Source of the DNA: Clostridia bacterium
GTDB taxonomy: Bacteria; Bacillota; Clostridia; Christensenellales; Aristaeellaceae
NCBI GenBank assembly: GCA_017470945.1
Contig: JAFUXH010000129.1
Location: 1-47,116 of the forward strand
Length of the DNA stretch: 47,116 nt
Direction of reading: 5' to 3'
Position 1 is the first letter of the stretch. Each line of letters begins with the position of its first letter. Below the pieces are notes generated by a model. That model did no database searches. It was not told the DNA's origin and was given only the letters and a program-made list of their open reading frames with translations. Of this stretch, positions 1 to 7,720 are shown piece after piece. The position numbers were made by a program, and so were the translations under genes.

Positions 1-382
1 AGAATAGGGAGATGAACACCGCGATCATCGAGGCGGGCCAAACCACCAGCAGCAGAATCACCGCCACGGTGATGGGCATGGAAACCACTTCTTTGTTGTG
101 CCGGCTGATCACCAGCTGATTGGTATTGCCCTTCTGGAACAGCTTCTTCAACGTCGCCAACACTTTATTCAGCCCCTCCTTTGCGTCGTGGTTCTGCACT
201 TTTTCAACAGGCTTCTGCTGGGTGGTGAATTCGGCCTCGCCATCCTTCACCTTGCCTTCGCTCTCCAGCAGCACCAGGGCGTCCAGGATATCCCAGTCGC
301 TGGTTTCCAGGGCGGCTTTGGCTTCCTCGTAGCTCACGTTGGCCTTCTGGCGCAGCTTCTCAACCATTTCAAAATGATCCAT
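1..382 (-). CDS. DUF4342 (UBA-like) membrane protein, 3' part cut by window edge
   Basis: The minus-strand frame begins with ATG at 382, eight bases after an AAGGAGG site, and runs off the window start; 127 residues are visible. Residues about 1-45 form a helical UBA-like segment (MDHFEMVEKLRQKANVSYEE, then a second helix with DWDILDALVLLE). A polar linker follows, then the segment GNTNQLVISRHNKEVVSMP and a hydrophobic helix (ITVAVILLLVVWPASMIAV) reaching the window edge. This order, UBA helices then a DUF4342-type basic/beta segment then a membrane helix, is typical of small Bacillota proteins of unknown function. The role is unknown; a membrane-associated adaptor is only a guess. It lies downstream of topB on the same strand, separated by 130 bases with no clear terminator. 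Confidence 0.75.
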   Translation of the reverse strand, partial: MDHFEMVEKLRQKANVSYEEAKAALETSDWDILDALVLLESEGKVKDGEAEFTTQQKPVEKVQNHDAKEGLNKVLATLKKLFQKGNTNQLVISRHNKEVVSMPITVAVILLLVVWPASMIAVFISLF

Positions 383-512
383 GTTTGTATCCTCCTTGGC
401 GTATCGCCTTTCTTTTCATTCATCCCCTTGGGACGTGTATAGCTTATCGCCGAAAGATGAAAGCCGCAGGGAGATTTTGATTAGAAAATGATGAGAATTC
501 GCCAAATTTTTC

Positions 513-2657
513 TTATTTTTGGTATTCGATCCCCTGAATCACGCTGGGCGCGTCCGCCCCGGCGGGGGTGAAGCTGATCTGCCCGCCCGCCAGCGCAATG
601 ACCCCGGTGGAGCCCTTCACCGCGCCTTTTTCCAATAAGAGGGCAACAAGCTTTTCATTCAGGATGGGCCCGCCGCCCCGGGTCAGCCCGTTTTTCCACA
701 AGGTGAAATGGCACCCCTCCCGCCAGGCGGAGCAGCCGAAGGCCTTGCTGTTTTCCTGTACGGGCTTGCCGCACAAGGGGCATTTGACCCCCTCCACCGC
801 CTTCGACGTCCCGGCGGCCTTGCGCTTGGCCCCGCCCTTACCCCTTCGCATTTCCGCCGGGAAATTGGCCTCCGCCTTGGTTTCCCGGGCATAGTTGATC
901 AGGAAGGTGGTCAAATTGCGGATGCCCTGCATGAAGCGCTGGGTATCCCGCTGATTCTTAGCGATCTCATCCAGGGCCAGCTCCCACTTGCCGGTGGTTT
1001 CGGGGGAGGCGATCTCCTCCGGGGCGATGGCGATGAGGGATACGCCCTTTTCGGTGGCCTGAATGGCCCGGCCCCGGCGGGAGGCGTAGCCCACCTGGAT
1101 CAGCCGCTCGATGATGGCGGCCCGGGTGGCCGGGGTGCCCAGGCCCGAGCCCTTCATTTGCTCCCGCAGCTTTTCATCCTCCAGCTCCCGGCCCGCGTTT
1201 TCCATGGCTGCCAGGAGGGATGCGTCGGTGTGCGGGGCGGGGGGCTTGGTGGTTTCCTTTTTGCTGGTGGCCTTGCCCACCGTGCGCCTGTCCCCCGCCT
1301 GCAGGGCGGGCAGGGCGTCGTCGGCCTTTTCCTCGGCGGGGTAAACGTCCTTCCAGCCGTTGACGCGCACCGTTTTCCCGGTGGTTTTGAAGACGTGCCC
1401 CTGGCACGCGGTGATCACCTTGATGCTGTCGTACTCGTGGGGCGGGTAAAAAACGGCGATGGTGCGCCGGGCGATCATATCGAACAGCTTTTTCGCGTCG
1501 GGGGGCAGCTTTTCCAGCGGGGCCGTTTGGGGCGTGGGAATGATGGCGTGGTGATCGGAAATCTTGGCATTGTCGAATATGCGCTTGGAAACGGGCAGCT
1601 TGCCCTCCTCCCGCCAGGGGATGCCCTCCACGAAGGGCTGATAATCCGGCGGCAGCTTCTGCAGCGTCAGCTTGGTGCGGCCGATCATATCCAGGGGCAG
1701 GTAGCGGCTGTCGGTGCGGGGGTAGGTGACGGCCTTCCACTTTTCATATAATTCCTGGGCGAGCTTCAGCGTTTTATCGGCGGTGAAGCCCAATTTCCGG
1801 TTAGCCTCCCGCTGGAGGGAGGTCAGGTCGTACAGCGTGGGGGGCCAATCCTTCTTTTCCTCCGCTTCCACGCTTTTCACCCGGGCGGCCTTCCCCTTTA
1901 CCGCCGATACGATCTGCTTGGCCCTTTCCGCGTCGGGGATGCGATTGGCCTTTTTTTCATCCTGGGCGTTTTCATCGAACCACTGGCCGGAGTAATCGCC
2001 GAAATCGGCGGTGACGGTATAGTAATCCTCAGGCTTGAAATCGGCAATCTCGTGATAGCGCTTGACCAGGATGGCCAGGGTGGGCGTTTGCACCCGGCCG
2101 ATGGACAGCAGCGCGTCAAACCGCAATGTGAACGCCCGGCTGGCGTTCATGCCCACCAGCCAATCGGCCTCGGCCCGGCAGGTGGCGCTGCGGTACAGCC
2201 CCTCGTATTCGGCGGCAGGCTTCAGGGCGGCGAAGCCCTCCCGGATGGCCTCGTCGGTCATGGAGGAGATCCACAGCCGGTCGATGGGCTTTTTGCATTT
2301 GGCCTGGTTGTAGATCAGGCGGAAAATCAATTCCCCCTCCCGCCCGGCGTCGGTGGCGCAGATCACCTTTTCGGTGGCGGCGTCGTTGATCAGCTTTTTG
2401 ATGACGCTGAACTGGGATTTGGTTTTGGAAATCACCTTGGTGGGAATGGTATCCGGCAGGATGGGCAGATCGTCCATCCGCCATTTTTTATATTTTTCAT
2501 CAATCTCGTCGGGTTCGCACAGGGTGACCAGATGGCCCACCGCCCAGGTGACCAGGTAGTTTTCGCCCTTCAAAAAGCCTTCGCCCTTTTCCCTGCATTG
2601 CAGCACCCGGGCGATATCCCGGCCCACGCTGGGCTTTTCCGCCACCACCACGATCAT
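513..2657 (-). CDS. topB: DNA topoisomerase III (type IA)
   Basis: The 714-residue protein relaxes and decatenates DNA by single-strand passage. Its N-terminus (MIVVVAEKPSVGRDIARVL) is the start of a TOPRIM domain, completed by ATDAGREGELIFRLIY near residue 100. The catalytic tyrosine lies in VTYPRTDSRYLP near residue 310. The motif GLGTPATRAAIIERL is the conserved C-terminal core signature. The C-terminus has a single topoisomerase zinc-ribbon, CPLCGKPV followed by FGCSAWREGC, and then a beta-rich tail. Length fits Gram-positive TopB. The start is the ATG at 2657, eight bases after GGGGAGG. A TATAAT box lies at 2689-2694 on the minus strand. No frame damage is seen. Confidence 0.96.
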   Translation of the reverse strand: MIVVVAEKPSVGRDIARVLQCREKGEGFLKGENYLVTWAVGHLVTLCEPDEIDEKYKKWRMDDLPILPDTIPTKVISKTKSQFSVIKKLINDAATEKVICATDAGREGELIFRLIYNQAKCKKPIDRLWISSMTDEAIREGFAALKPAAEYEGLYRSATCRAEADWLVGMNASRAFTLRFDALLSIGRVQTPTLAILVKRYHEIADFKPEDYYTVTADFGDYSGQWFDENAQDEKKANRIPDAERAKQIVSAVKGKAARVKSVEAEEKKDWPPTLYDLTSLQREANRKLGFTADKTLKLAQELYEKWKAVTYPRTDSRYLPLDMIGRTKLTLQKLPPDYQPFVEGIPWREEGKLPVSKRIFDNAKISDHHAIIPTPQTAPLEKLPPDAKKLFDMIARRTIAVFYPPHEYDSIKVITACQGHVFKTTGKTVRVNGWKDVYPAEEKADDALPALQAGDRRTVGKATSKKETTKPPAPHTDASLLAAMENAGRELEDEKLREQMKGSGLGTPATRAAIIERLIQVGYASRRGRAIQATEKGVSLIAIAPEEIASPETTGKWELALDEIAKNQRDTQRFMQGIRNLTTFLINYARETKAEANFPAEMRRGKGGAKRKAAGTSKAVEGVKCPLCGKPVQENSKAFGCSAWREGCHFTLWKNGLTRGGGPILNEKLVALLLEKGAVKGSTGVIALAGGQISFTPAGADAPSVIQGIEYQK

Positions 2658-2688
2658 GCCTCGTTCCTCCCCGCGTTATATTACGAAA

Positions 2689-2717
2689 ATTATAGCACAA
2701 AACGCCCGAAAGGGAAA
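2689..2717 (-). promoter_or_regulatory. Candidate topB promoter
   Basis: On the minus strand a perfect TATAAT occupies 2694-2689. The hexamer 17 bases upstream (TTTCCC, 2717-2712) is a poor -35. An ATTACGAAA motif (2680-2688, plus strand) overlaps the expected start of transcription. The -10 is convincing; the -35 is not. Confidence 0.45.
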
Positions 2718-2775
2718 GATGCGCAAAAAGCCCGAAATTTCCCCCATTCTCCAGGCATTTCCTGCCCCAAACCCA

Positions 2776-2804
2776 TAGACAAACCAGAAAAAATCGTGTA
2801 TAAT
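2776..2804 (+). promoter_or_regulatory. Sigma-A-type promoter of the SpoIID/SH3 gene
   Basis: TAGACA (2776-2781) and TATAAT (2799-2804) are separated by 17 bases. Transcription would begin near 2811, about 55 bases before the ATG at 2866. Confidence 0.75.
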
Positions 2805-2812
2805 CCAAAATG

Positions 2813-2850
2813 ATTACGAAAGTATTACGATTCGTTTCGAAATCATTACG
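2813..2850 (+). promoter_or_regulatory. Three helically phased ATTACG repeats in the 5' leader
   Basis: ATTACG occurs at 2813, 2824 and 2845, spaced 11 and 21 bases (about one and two helical turns), directly after the predicted transcription start. TTCGTTTCGAA sits between copies two and three. A fourth ATTACGAAA at 2680 covers the topB start site. The phasing suggests a protein-binding array; no regulator is identified. Confidence 0.4.
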
Positions 2851-2865
2851 TTGGAGGAACAACCG

Positions 2866-5364
2866 ATGTACGTTCGCACACTGAAATACCGGGTCGTGCT
2901 CCCCCTGATTTTTCTCCTGTTTTTATGGCTTCCCCTCGCTTCCCTGGCCGCCTCCGTCAGCGCCGCGCCCCTGGCCAGCGGCAGCGCCCAAAATGGCATG
3001 GTGCGGGTGCGCTTATCCTCCCTGGGCAGCCCATCGTCCCTGAAGCTGACGGTATCCGGCAGCTACACCGTTAACGGCCAAAGCAGCCGCACCCTGGCCA
3101 GCGGCTCCACCGTTACCGTGCAGTGCAGCGGCGGCAGCCTGACGCTGACCGTGGGCGGCACGGCGATCCCCATGGGCTCCACCTTCCAATTGCGCCGCCA
3201 CGCCGCCGATGGGACCAACGGCATCAAAATCGCCCAGGCCCGGGTGCCCGGCAATCTGTACCCCGGGGATTTCACCTTCACCGTCAAGAATGGCGCCTTC
3301 TATATCGTGGCTTCCATTTACATGGAGGATTACCTGTACGGCGTGCTGCCCTATGAAATGGGCGATTCCTCCGGCATCGAAGCGCTGAAGGCCCAGGCCG
3401 TGGCCGCCCGCACCTACACCCTGCGCGCCATGAGCGCCAACAAGGGCGGCCTGTACGACGTGGTGGATACCACCGCCGACCAGGTGTACAACGGCACCCC
3501 CGCCGGCTGCGCCAACTGCAAAAAGGCGGTGAACGCCACGAAGGGCATCGCGGTGAAAAACGGCTCCGCCTTCACCGCCACCTACTACACCGCCTCCAAC
3601 GGCGGGCAGACCGAATCCATTCAAAACGCCTGGGGCGTATCGGGCGCAAGCTACCTGACCGTGAAGGATGATCCCTTCGACCTGGCCAACCCCGCTTCCG
3701 TCAAGCGCAGCTTTTCCGTCAGCGCTTCGGGCAGCCAGCCAAACGCCGCCCTGAACCGGCTGCTGAACCAAAAGGCGGCCGCCGCCTTCGGGGCCGACGC
3801 GGCGATCACCGCCGTCACCGACGTGCAGGCCCACACGCCCCGCTACGCCGCCCCCAGCGCCCTGAACACCCAATTGACCTTCTATGTGCATTACACCGCC
3901 AAGGGCCAGGCGTGGGAAGGCGCGCTGACCTTCGATATCTTTTCCGAACTGGAAGGCCCCCTGGGCATGAGCATCAACACCATGAAAAATGAATTGTGGT
4001 CGGTGGATCGTACGGCCTCCGGCTTCACCGTCACCGCCCGGCGCTTCGGCCACGGCATCGGCATGAGCCAGCGGGGCGCGATGCAAATGGCGGCCATGGA
4101 CTACACCTACGATCAGATCCTGGGCTTTTATTACCCGGGCTGCACCCGGGTGCAGTACACCCTGCGCCGCTCCATCCTCAGCCCCATCACCCCCGGCCAG
4201 CCCAGCCAGGAGCAGGTGATCGACGAACAGCCGGCGGAGATCGAATACACCCCTACCCCCAAACCGACCAAAACACCCAAACCAACAAAAACCCCAAAGC
4301 CCACCAAAACACCCAAGCCCACCGCCGCCCCGCGGGAGGAAGCAGCGGAAACCGCCTACGTCGTCACGCCGTCGGGATCCCTGAACCTGCGCAAAACCGC
4401 CAAGGATACCGCCAAGGTGCTTTTGACCATCCCCCAGGGCGAACAGGTGACCCTCTTGAAAAAGGGAAGCGCGTGGTGTAAAGTAACCTATGAAGGAACG
4501 ACGGGCTATGTGAAAACCCAGTTCCTCTCCTTCCGGCAGGCGTCGCCCACCCCCACGCCGAAGCCGACGAAAACACCCAAACCCACCAAAACCCCAAAAC
4601 CGACGAAAACGCCCAAACCCACCGCGTCCCCCACCCCGGAACAGCCCTTCGCGTATGTGGTCACGCCCCAGGGCTCGCTGAACCTGCGCAAGATCGCCCA
4701 GGATAACGGCAAGATCCTGGGAACCATCCCCCCGGGCGAACGGGTCGTCGTCGTCAGAAAGAACGTCAAATGGACCCGGGTGACCTACGGCGGCGTGACC
4801 GGCTACGTGATGACCAAATTCCTGCAATTCGGCGACGCGCCTGCACCCACGAAGAGCCCCGCAAAAGCCACGAAACCCCCCGCCCCTTCAAAAGCGCCCG
4901 CCTCCGCCGCCGGCACCGCCACGGTGAATACCGTCTCCGGCTCGCTGTACCTGCGCAAAACCATGCATGAATCGGCGAAGATCCTGGCGTCGATCCCGCA
5001 AAATGCGGTGATCCCCATCCTGAGCAAGGGCAGCAAATGGTGCAAAACCACCTTCGACGGAAAAACCGGCTACGTGATGACCCGCTTCCTCGCCTTCCCG
5101 GCGGCAAAAAAGCCCGCTCCCAGCGAAAAGAAATCCGACCTCACCGTGCTGAAGGATCCCGTGCCGGGCACCATCGTTTCCAGCAACGGCAAGAAGCTGA
5201 ACCTGCGCGCCGATTGCTCCGCCACCGCCCGGGTGCTGGCCCAAATGCCCACCGGCGACGCCGTCACCGTCACGGCGGTGGGCGAAGTATGGTGCGCCGT
5301 CGCCTACGGGGAAAAAACCGGCTTCTGCATGAAAGAATTTTTGGAGTTTACCCTGCATGAATGA
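2866..5364 (+). CDS. Secreted SpoIID/LytB-domain protein with four SH3b repeats
   Basis: This 832-residue protein probably acts on or binds the cell wall. The ATG at 2866 is preceded by GGAGG with eight bases between; an earlier TTG at 2851 has no ribosome site. A signal peptide (LIFLLFLWLPLASLAASVSA) is followed by a SpoIID domain to about residue 440. It contains YGVLPYEM, LKAQAVAARTYTL and the HGIGMSQRGAMQMA signature of peptidoglycan glycan-strand lytic enzymes and amidase enhancers. Four bacterial SH3 modules follow, each with a G-S-L-(N/Y)-L-R-K-like start and a K-T/G-Y-V end. Two linkers consist of PKPTKT repeats (DNA about 4249-4320 and 4555-4622), which probably span the wall; a third linker is rich in Lys, Pro and Ala. 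Unlike canonical sporulation SpoIID it has long wall-binding tails, so a vegetative wall-remodelling role is equally possible. It overlaps the next gene by eight bases. Confidence 0.88.
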   Translation: MYVRTLKYRVVLPLIFLLFLWLPLASLAASVSAAPLASGSAQNGMVRVRLSSLGSPSSLKLTVSGSYTVNGQSSRTLASGSTVTVQCSGGSLTLTVGGTAIPMGSTFQLRRHAADGTNGIKIAQARVPGNLYPGDFTFTVKNGAFYIVASIYMEDYLYGVLPYEMGDSSGIEALKAQAVAARTYTLRAMSANKGGLYDVVDTTADQVYNGTPAGCANCKKAVNATKGIAVKNGSAFTATYYTASNGGQTESIQNAWGVSGASYLTVKDDPFDLANPASVKRSFSVSASGSQPNAALNRLLNQKAAAAFGADAAITAVTDVQAHTPRYAAPSALNTQLTFYVHYTAKGQAWEGALTFDIFSELEGPLGMSINTMKNELWSVDRTASGFTVTARRFGHGIGMSQRGAMQMAAMDYTYDQILGFYYPGCTRVQYTLRRSILSPITPGQPSQEQVIDEQPAEIEYTPTPKPTKTPKPTKTPKPTKTPKPTAAPREEAAETAYVVTPSGSLNLRKTAKDTAKVLLTIPQGEQVTLLKKGSAWCKVTYEGTTGYVKTQFLSFRQASPTPTPKPTKTPKPTKTPKPTKTPKPTASPTPEQPFAYVVTPQGSLNLRKIAQDNGKILGTIPPGERVVVVRKNVKWTRVTYGGVTGYVMTKFLQFGDAPAPTKSPAKATKPPAPSKAPASAAGTATVNTVSGSLYLRKTMHESAKILASIPQNAVIPILSKGSKWCKTTFDGKTGYVMTRFLAFPAAKKPAPSEKKSDLTVLKDPVPGTIVSSNGKKLNLRADCSATARVLAQMPTGDAVTVTAVGEVWCAVAYGEKTGFCMKEFLEFTLHE

Positions 5365-6103
5365 TCAGGCTTTGTTGCGCCCCGGGGAGCGGATCGACGA
5401 TCTGCAATTCATGAACCTGCGGGTGATCCAATCCCCGGACGCCTTCCGCTTCGGCATGGATTCGGTGCTGCTGGCCGATTTCGCCGGCGCACGCCGGAAC
5501 GACCGGGTGTGCGATCTGGGCACAGGCAGCGGCATCCTGCCCCTGCTTTTGTTTGGGCGGCAGCCCACCATCACCTGCGACGCGGTGGAAATCCAGCCCG
5601 ACGCGGCGGACCGCGCCGCCCGGTCGATGGCGCTGAACCGGCTTGCCGACCGCATCCAGGTCCATTGCGGCGATATCAAAAACATCCGGGCGCTGCTGCC
5701 CCACGCCGCCTATCACCTGGTGATTTGCAATCCCCCCTACAGCCCGGCGGACGCATCCCTGCCCAGCCCCAACCCGGCCCTGCGCACCGCCCGGCAGGAA
5801 GGGGACTGCACCCTCGCCGACGTGGCCGCCGCCGCCCAATGGCTGCTGAAATACCACGGGCGGCTGTGCCTCGTGCTGCCCAGCACGCGATTGACCGAAG
5901 CCTTCGACGCCCTGCGCCGCCACCGCTTGGAGCCCAAGCGGCTGCGCCTGGTGCACGCCCGGGCCGATCGCCCCGCCCGCCTGGCGTTGATCGAGGCTTT
6001 GCTGGACGCCCGGCCAGGCCTTTCCATCGACCCGCCCCTGCTGACCCAGACCGCCGATGGCGGCGATACCGACGAAATCAAGCGCATATATCACCAAATA
6101 TGA
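5357..6103 (+). CDS. tRNA1(Val) (adenine-N6)-methyltransferase family protein (YfiC/TrmN6/YabB-like)
   Basis: A 248-residue class I SAM-dependent methyltransferase. The SAM-binding loop is DLGTGSGILP (residues 53-62). The N6-adenine methyltransferase signature is NPPY at 125-128, within LVICNPPYSP. The opening block (ERIDDLQFMNLRVIQSPDAF then RFGMDSVLLADF) is the hallmark of the YfiC/YabB family, which modifies A37 of valine tRNA in Proteobacteria. The substrate in this lineage is not shown. The ATG overlaps the end of the SpoIID gene, so the two are probably translationally coupled. The next gene starts 19 bases on. Confidence 0.88.
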   Translation: MNDQALLRPGERIDDLQFMNLRVIQSPDAFRFGMDSVLLADFAGARRNDRVCDLGTGSGILPLLLFGRQPTITCDAVEIQPDAADRAARSMALNRLADRIQVHCGDIKNIRALLPHAAYHLVICNPPYSPADASLPSPNPALRTARQEGDCTLADVAAAAQWLLKYHGRLCLVLPSTRLTEAFDALRRHRLEPKRLRLVHARADRPARLALIEALLDARPGLSIDPPLLTQTADGGDTDEIKRIYHQI

Positions 6104-6122
6104 TCCCGCCAAGGAGGGTGCC

Positions 6123-7322
6123 ATGCGTTCCATCACCATCCGCGCCGCCCGCCGTTTTCTTTTGCTCAAGCACGGCCTACTGGGCCGGCGCCGCTTCATC
6201 GGAAAAGAGGGAGCGGTGCAATTCGTGCGCCAATGCGGCTGCATTCAATACGACCCGGTGGACGCCTGCGGCCGCAACGCCGAATTGACGCTGCAATCCC
6301 GGGTCCAGGGCTTCTCAAAGGCCATGCTGCAGGAGCTTTTGTACCGGGACCGCGCGCTGTTTGATTATCCCGACAAGGAATTGGCCATCATGGCGGTGGA
6401 GGATTGGCCGTACTTCGCCCGTTACCGCACCGCCGCCCGGGCATGCGGGCGTCAATTCGAAGGTCTTGCGGAATTGGAGGAGCGGGCGGCCGCCTACATC
6501 CTGCAAAACGGCCCGGTGGACGCCAATTCCCTGCCCATCGCGGGCAAGATCCACTGGCACTCCGCCATCCACTGGAGCGGCAATTGGCATGGGGAAAGCA
6601 ACGCCGCCCGGTCGGTGCTGGAGCAGATGTATTCCGACGGCCGCCTGATGATCCACCACAAGGACGGCGCCCGGAAGAGCTACGACCTGACGGCGCGCTG
6701 CCTGCCCGCCTCCCTGCGCGAGGCCCCCGATCCCCTGCCCGACGCCTTCGATCACGCCCGCTGGCGCATCCTGCGCCGTATCGGGGCGGTGGGATTGCTG
6801 CATGACCGGAATTCCGACGCCCTGCTGGGCATACACGAGCGCACCACCCAGCTTCGCGCCCAGGCCTTTTCCTCCCTGCTGCAGGAGGGCAGGATCACCG
6901 CCGTGCAAATGGAAAGCGCCCGGTCGCCCCTCTATCTGCGGTCGGAGGATCTGCCCCTGCTGGATCTGGCCGAATCGGACGCCGTCTTTCCCGCCCGGTG
7001 CGAATTCATCGCGCCCTTGGACCCGCTGCTGTGGGATCGGAAGCTGATCCAGGAAATATTTGATTTTTCCTACCGCTGGGAAATCTACACCCCCGCCGCC
7101 CAGCGGAAGTACGGCTATTACGTGCTGCCCATCGTGTACGGCGAGGGGCTGATCGGCCGCATCGACGCCACGGCCCGCTACAAAGAAAGCGTGCTGGAGG
7201 TCAAAAACGTGTGGTGGGAGCCCTCTGTGCGCAGGACAAAAAAGCTCGACGCCGCCGTACAGCGCGCCGTCAAGCGCTTCGCCGAATTTAACGGCTGCCG
7301 GGAGATCCGGGATGATCGGTAA
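6123..7322 (+). CDS. YcaQ/AlkZ-type winged-helix DNA glycosylase (HTH_42)
   Basis: A 399-residue protein of the HTH_42 family, members of which unhook alkylated bases or interstrand cross-links. The ATG at 6123 follows AAGGAGGG by six bases; an upstream in-frame ATG lies inside the previous gene and is rejected. The N-terminus, TIRAARRFLLLKHGLLG, is typical. The catalytic Q-hydrophobic-D motif characteristic of the YcaQ branch is QYD at residues 42-44 (CIQYDPVDACGRNAEL). The C-terminal part includes FIAPLDPLLWDRKL and FSYRWEIYTPAAQRKYGYYV, also conserved in the family. It is probably co-transcribed with the methyltransferase upstream. Its role in DNA repair is inferred from the family; the window also encodes a MrfA-type cross-link repair helicase elsewhere. 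Confidence 0.88.
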   Translation: MRSITIRAARRFLLLKHGLLGRRRFIGKEGAVQFVRQCGCIQYDPVDACGRNAELTLQSRVQGFSKAMLQELLYRDRALFDYPDKELAIMAVEDWPYFARYRTAARACGRQFEGLAELEERAAAYILQNGPVDANSLPIAGKIHWHSAIHWSGNWHGESNAARSVLEQMYSDGRLMIHHKDGARKSYDLTARCLPASLREAPDPLPDAFDHARWRILRRIGAVGLLHDRNSDALLGIHERTTQLRAQAFSSLLQEGRITAVQMESARSPLYLRSEDLPLLDLAESDAVFPARCEFIAPLDPLLWDRKLIQEIFDFSYRWEIYTPAAQRKYGYYVLPIVYGEGLIGRIDATARYKESVLEVKNVWWEPSVRRTKKLDAAVQRAVKRFAEFNGCREIRDDR

Positions 7323-7331
7323 CCGGGTTTT

Positions 7332-7571
7332 TTATCGGATTTCCTGCTCCAGCTCGTCAAATTCCTTCGTGCCGAAAAACTGGCCCAGGGTCATATCCAG
7401 GCCGTCACACAGCTTTTTGATCAGGTTGATAGAGATTTCTCTGCGTTTCGGATCCATCATGCTGTATACGGATGATGGCGTGACGCCCGATCGATTGGCC
7501 AAATCATTGAGGCGGAGGTGCCTCTCCTCACAGATTTGCCGGAACCGCTGAACCACCGCGTCTTTTACCAT
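7332..7571 (-). CDS. Small XRE-family (Cro/C1) HTH regulator
   Basis: The 79-residue protein is essentially one HTH_3/XRE domain: RQICEERHLRLNDLANRSGV (helices 1-2), TPSSVYSMMD (recognition helix), then INLIKKLCDGLDMTLGQFF. It has no sensor or oligomerisation extension. The start ATG at 7571 follows GGGAGG. It is transcribed away from the first BIG2 gene. The shared 149-base gap holds a double ACGCA-N2-TGCGT palindrome overlapping the BIG2 promoter, so it may repress that promoter and perhaps its own gene. That pairing is inference from position. Its 3' end is convergent with the YcaQ gene, nine bases away. Confidence 0.88.
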   Translation of the reverse strand: MVKDAVVQRFRQICEERHLRLNDLANRSGVTPSSVYSMMDPKRREISINLIKKLCDGLDMTLGQFFGTKEFDELEQEIR

Positions 7572-7621
7572 GCTGCCATCCTCCCTTTCATTGAATAGTT
7601 TTTCAAAATATAAAAAAAATT

Positions 7622-7647
7622 ACGCATTTGCGTGTACGCACTTGCGT
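7622..7647. promoter_or_regulatory. Double palindromic operator upstream of the first BIG2 gene
   Basis: ACGCA-TT-TGCGT (7622-7633) and ACGCA-CT-TGCGT (7636-7647) are two 12-bp palindromes, 14 bases apart centre to centre. They are nested in a larger A/T-flanked dyad (AAAATTACGCA on the left, TGCGTAATTTT on the right). The right palindrome contains the -35 hexamer of the BIG2 promoter, which is the classic position for repression. The adjacent XRE gene is the obvious candidate binder. Confidence 0.6.
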
Positions 7648-7670
7648 AATTTTGTTTTTTGTGCTATGAT
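7642..7670 (+). promoter_or_regulatory. Promoter of the first BIG2 gene
   Basis: TTGCGT (7642-7647) and TATGAT (7665-7670) with a 17-base spacer; TGC directly before the -10 makes it an extended -10 type. The -35 lies inside the palindromic operator. Confidence 0.7.
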
Positions 7671-7720
7671 TTTCTCATGGATCCTCAATCACACCACAGC
7701 AATAGAAAGGAAGGACACAC

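Noticed and set aside
4249..4622. CRISPR-like or minisatellite array
   Set aside because: The regular repeats encode in-frame PKPTKT linkers inside the SpoIID/SH3 gene; there are no unique spacers and no cas genes.
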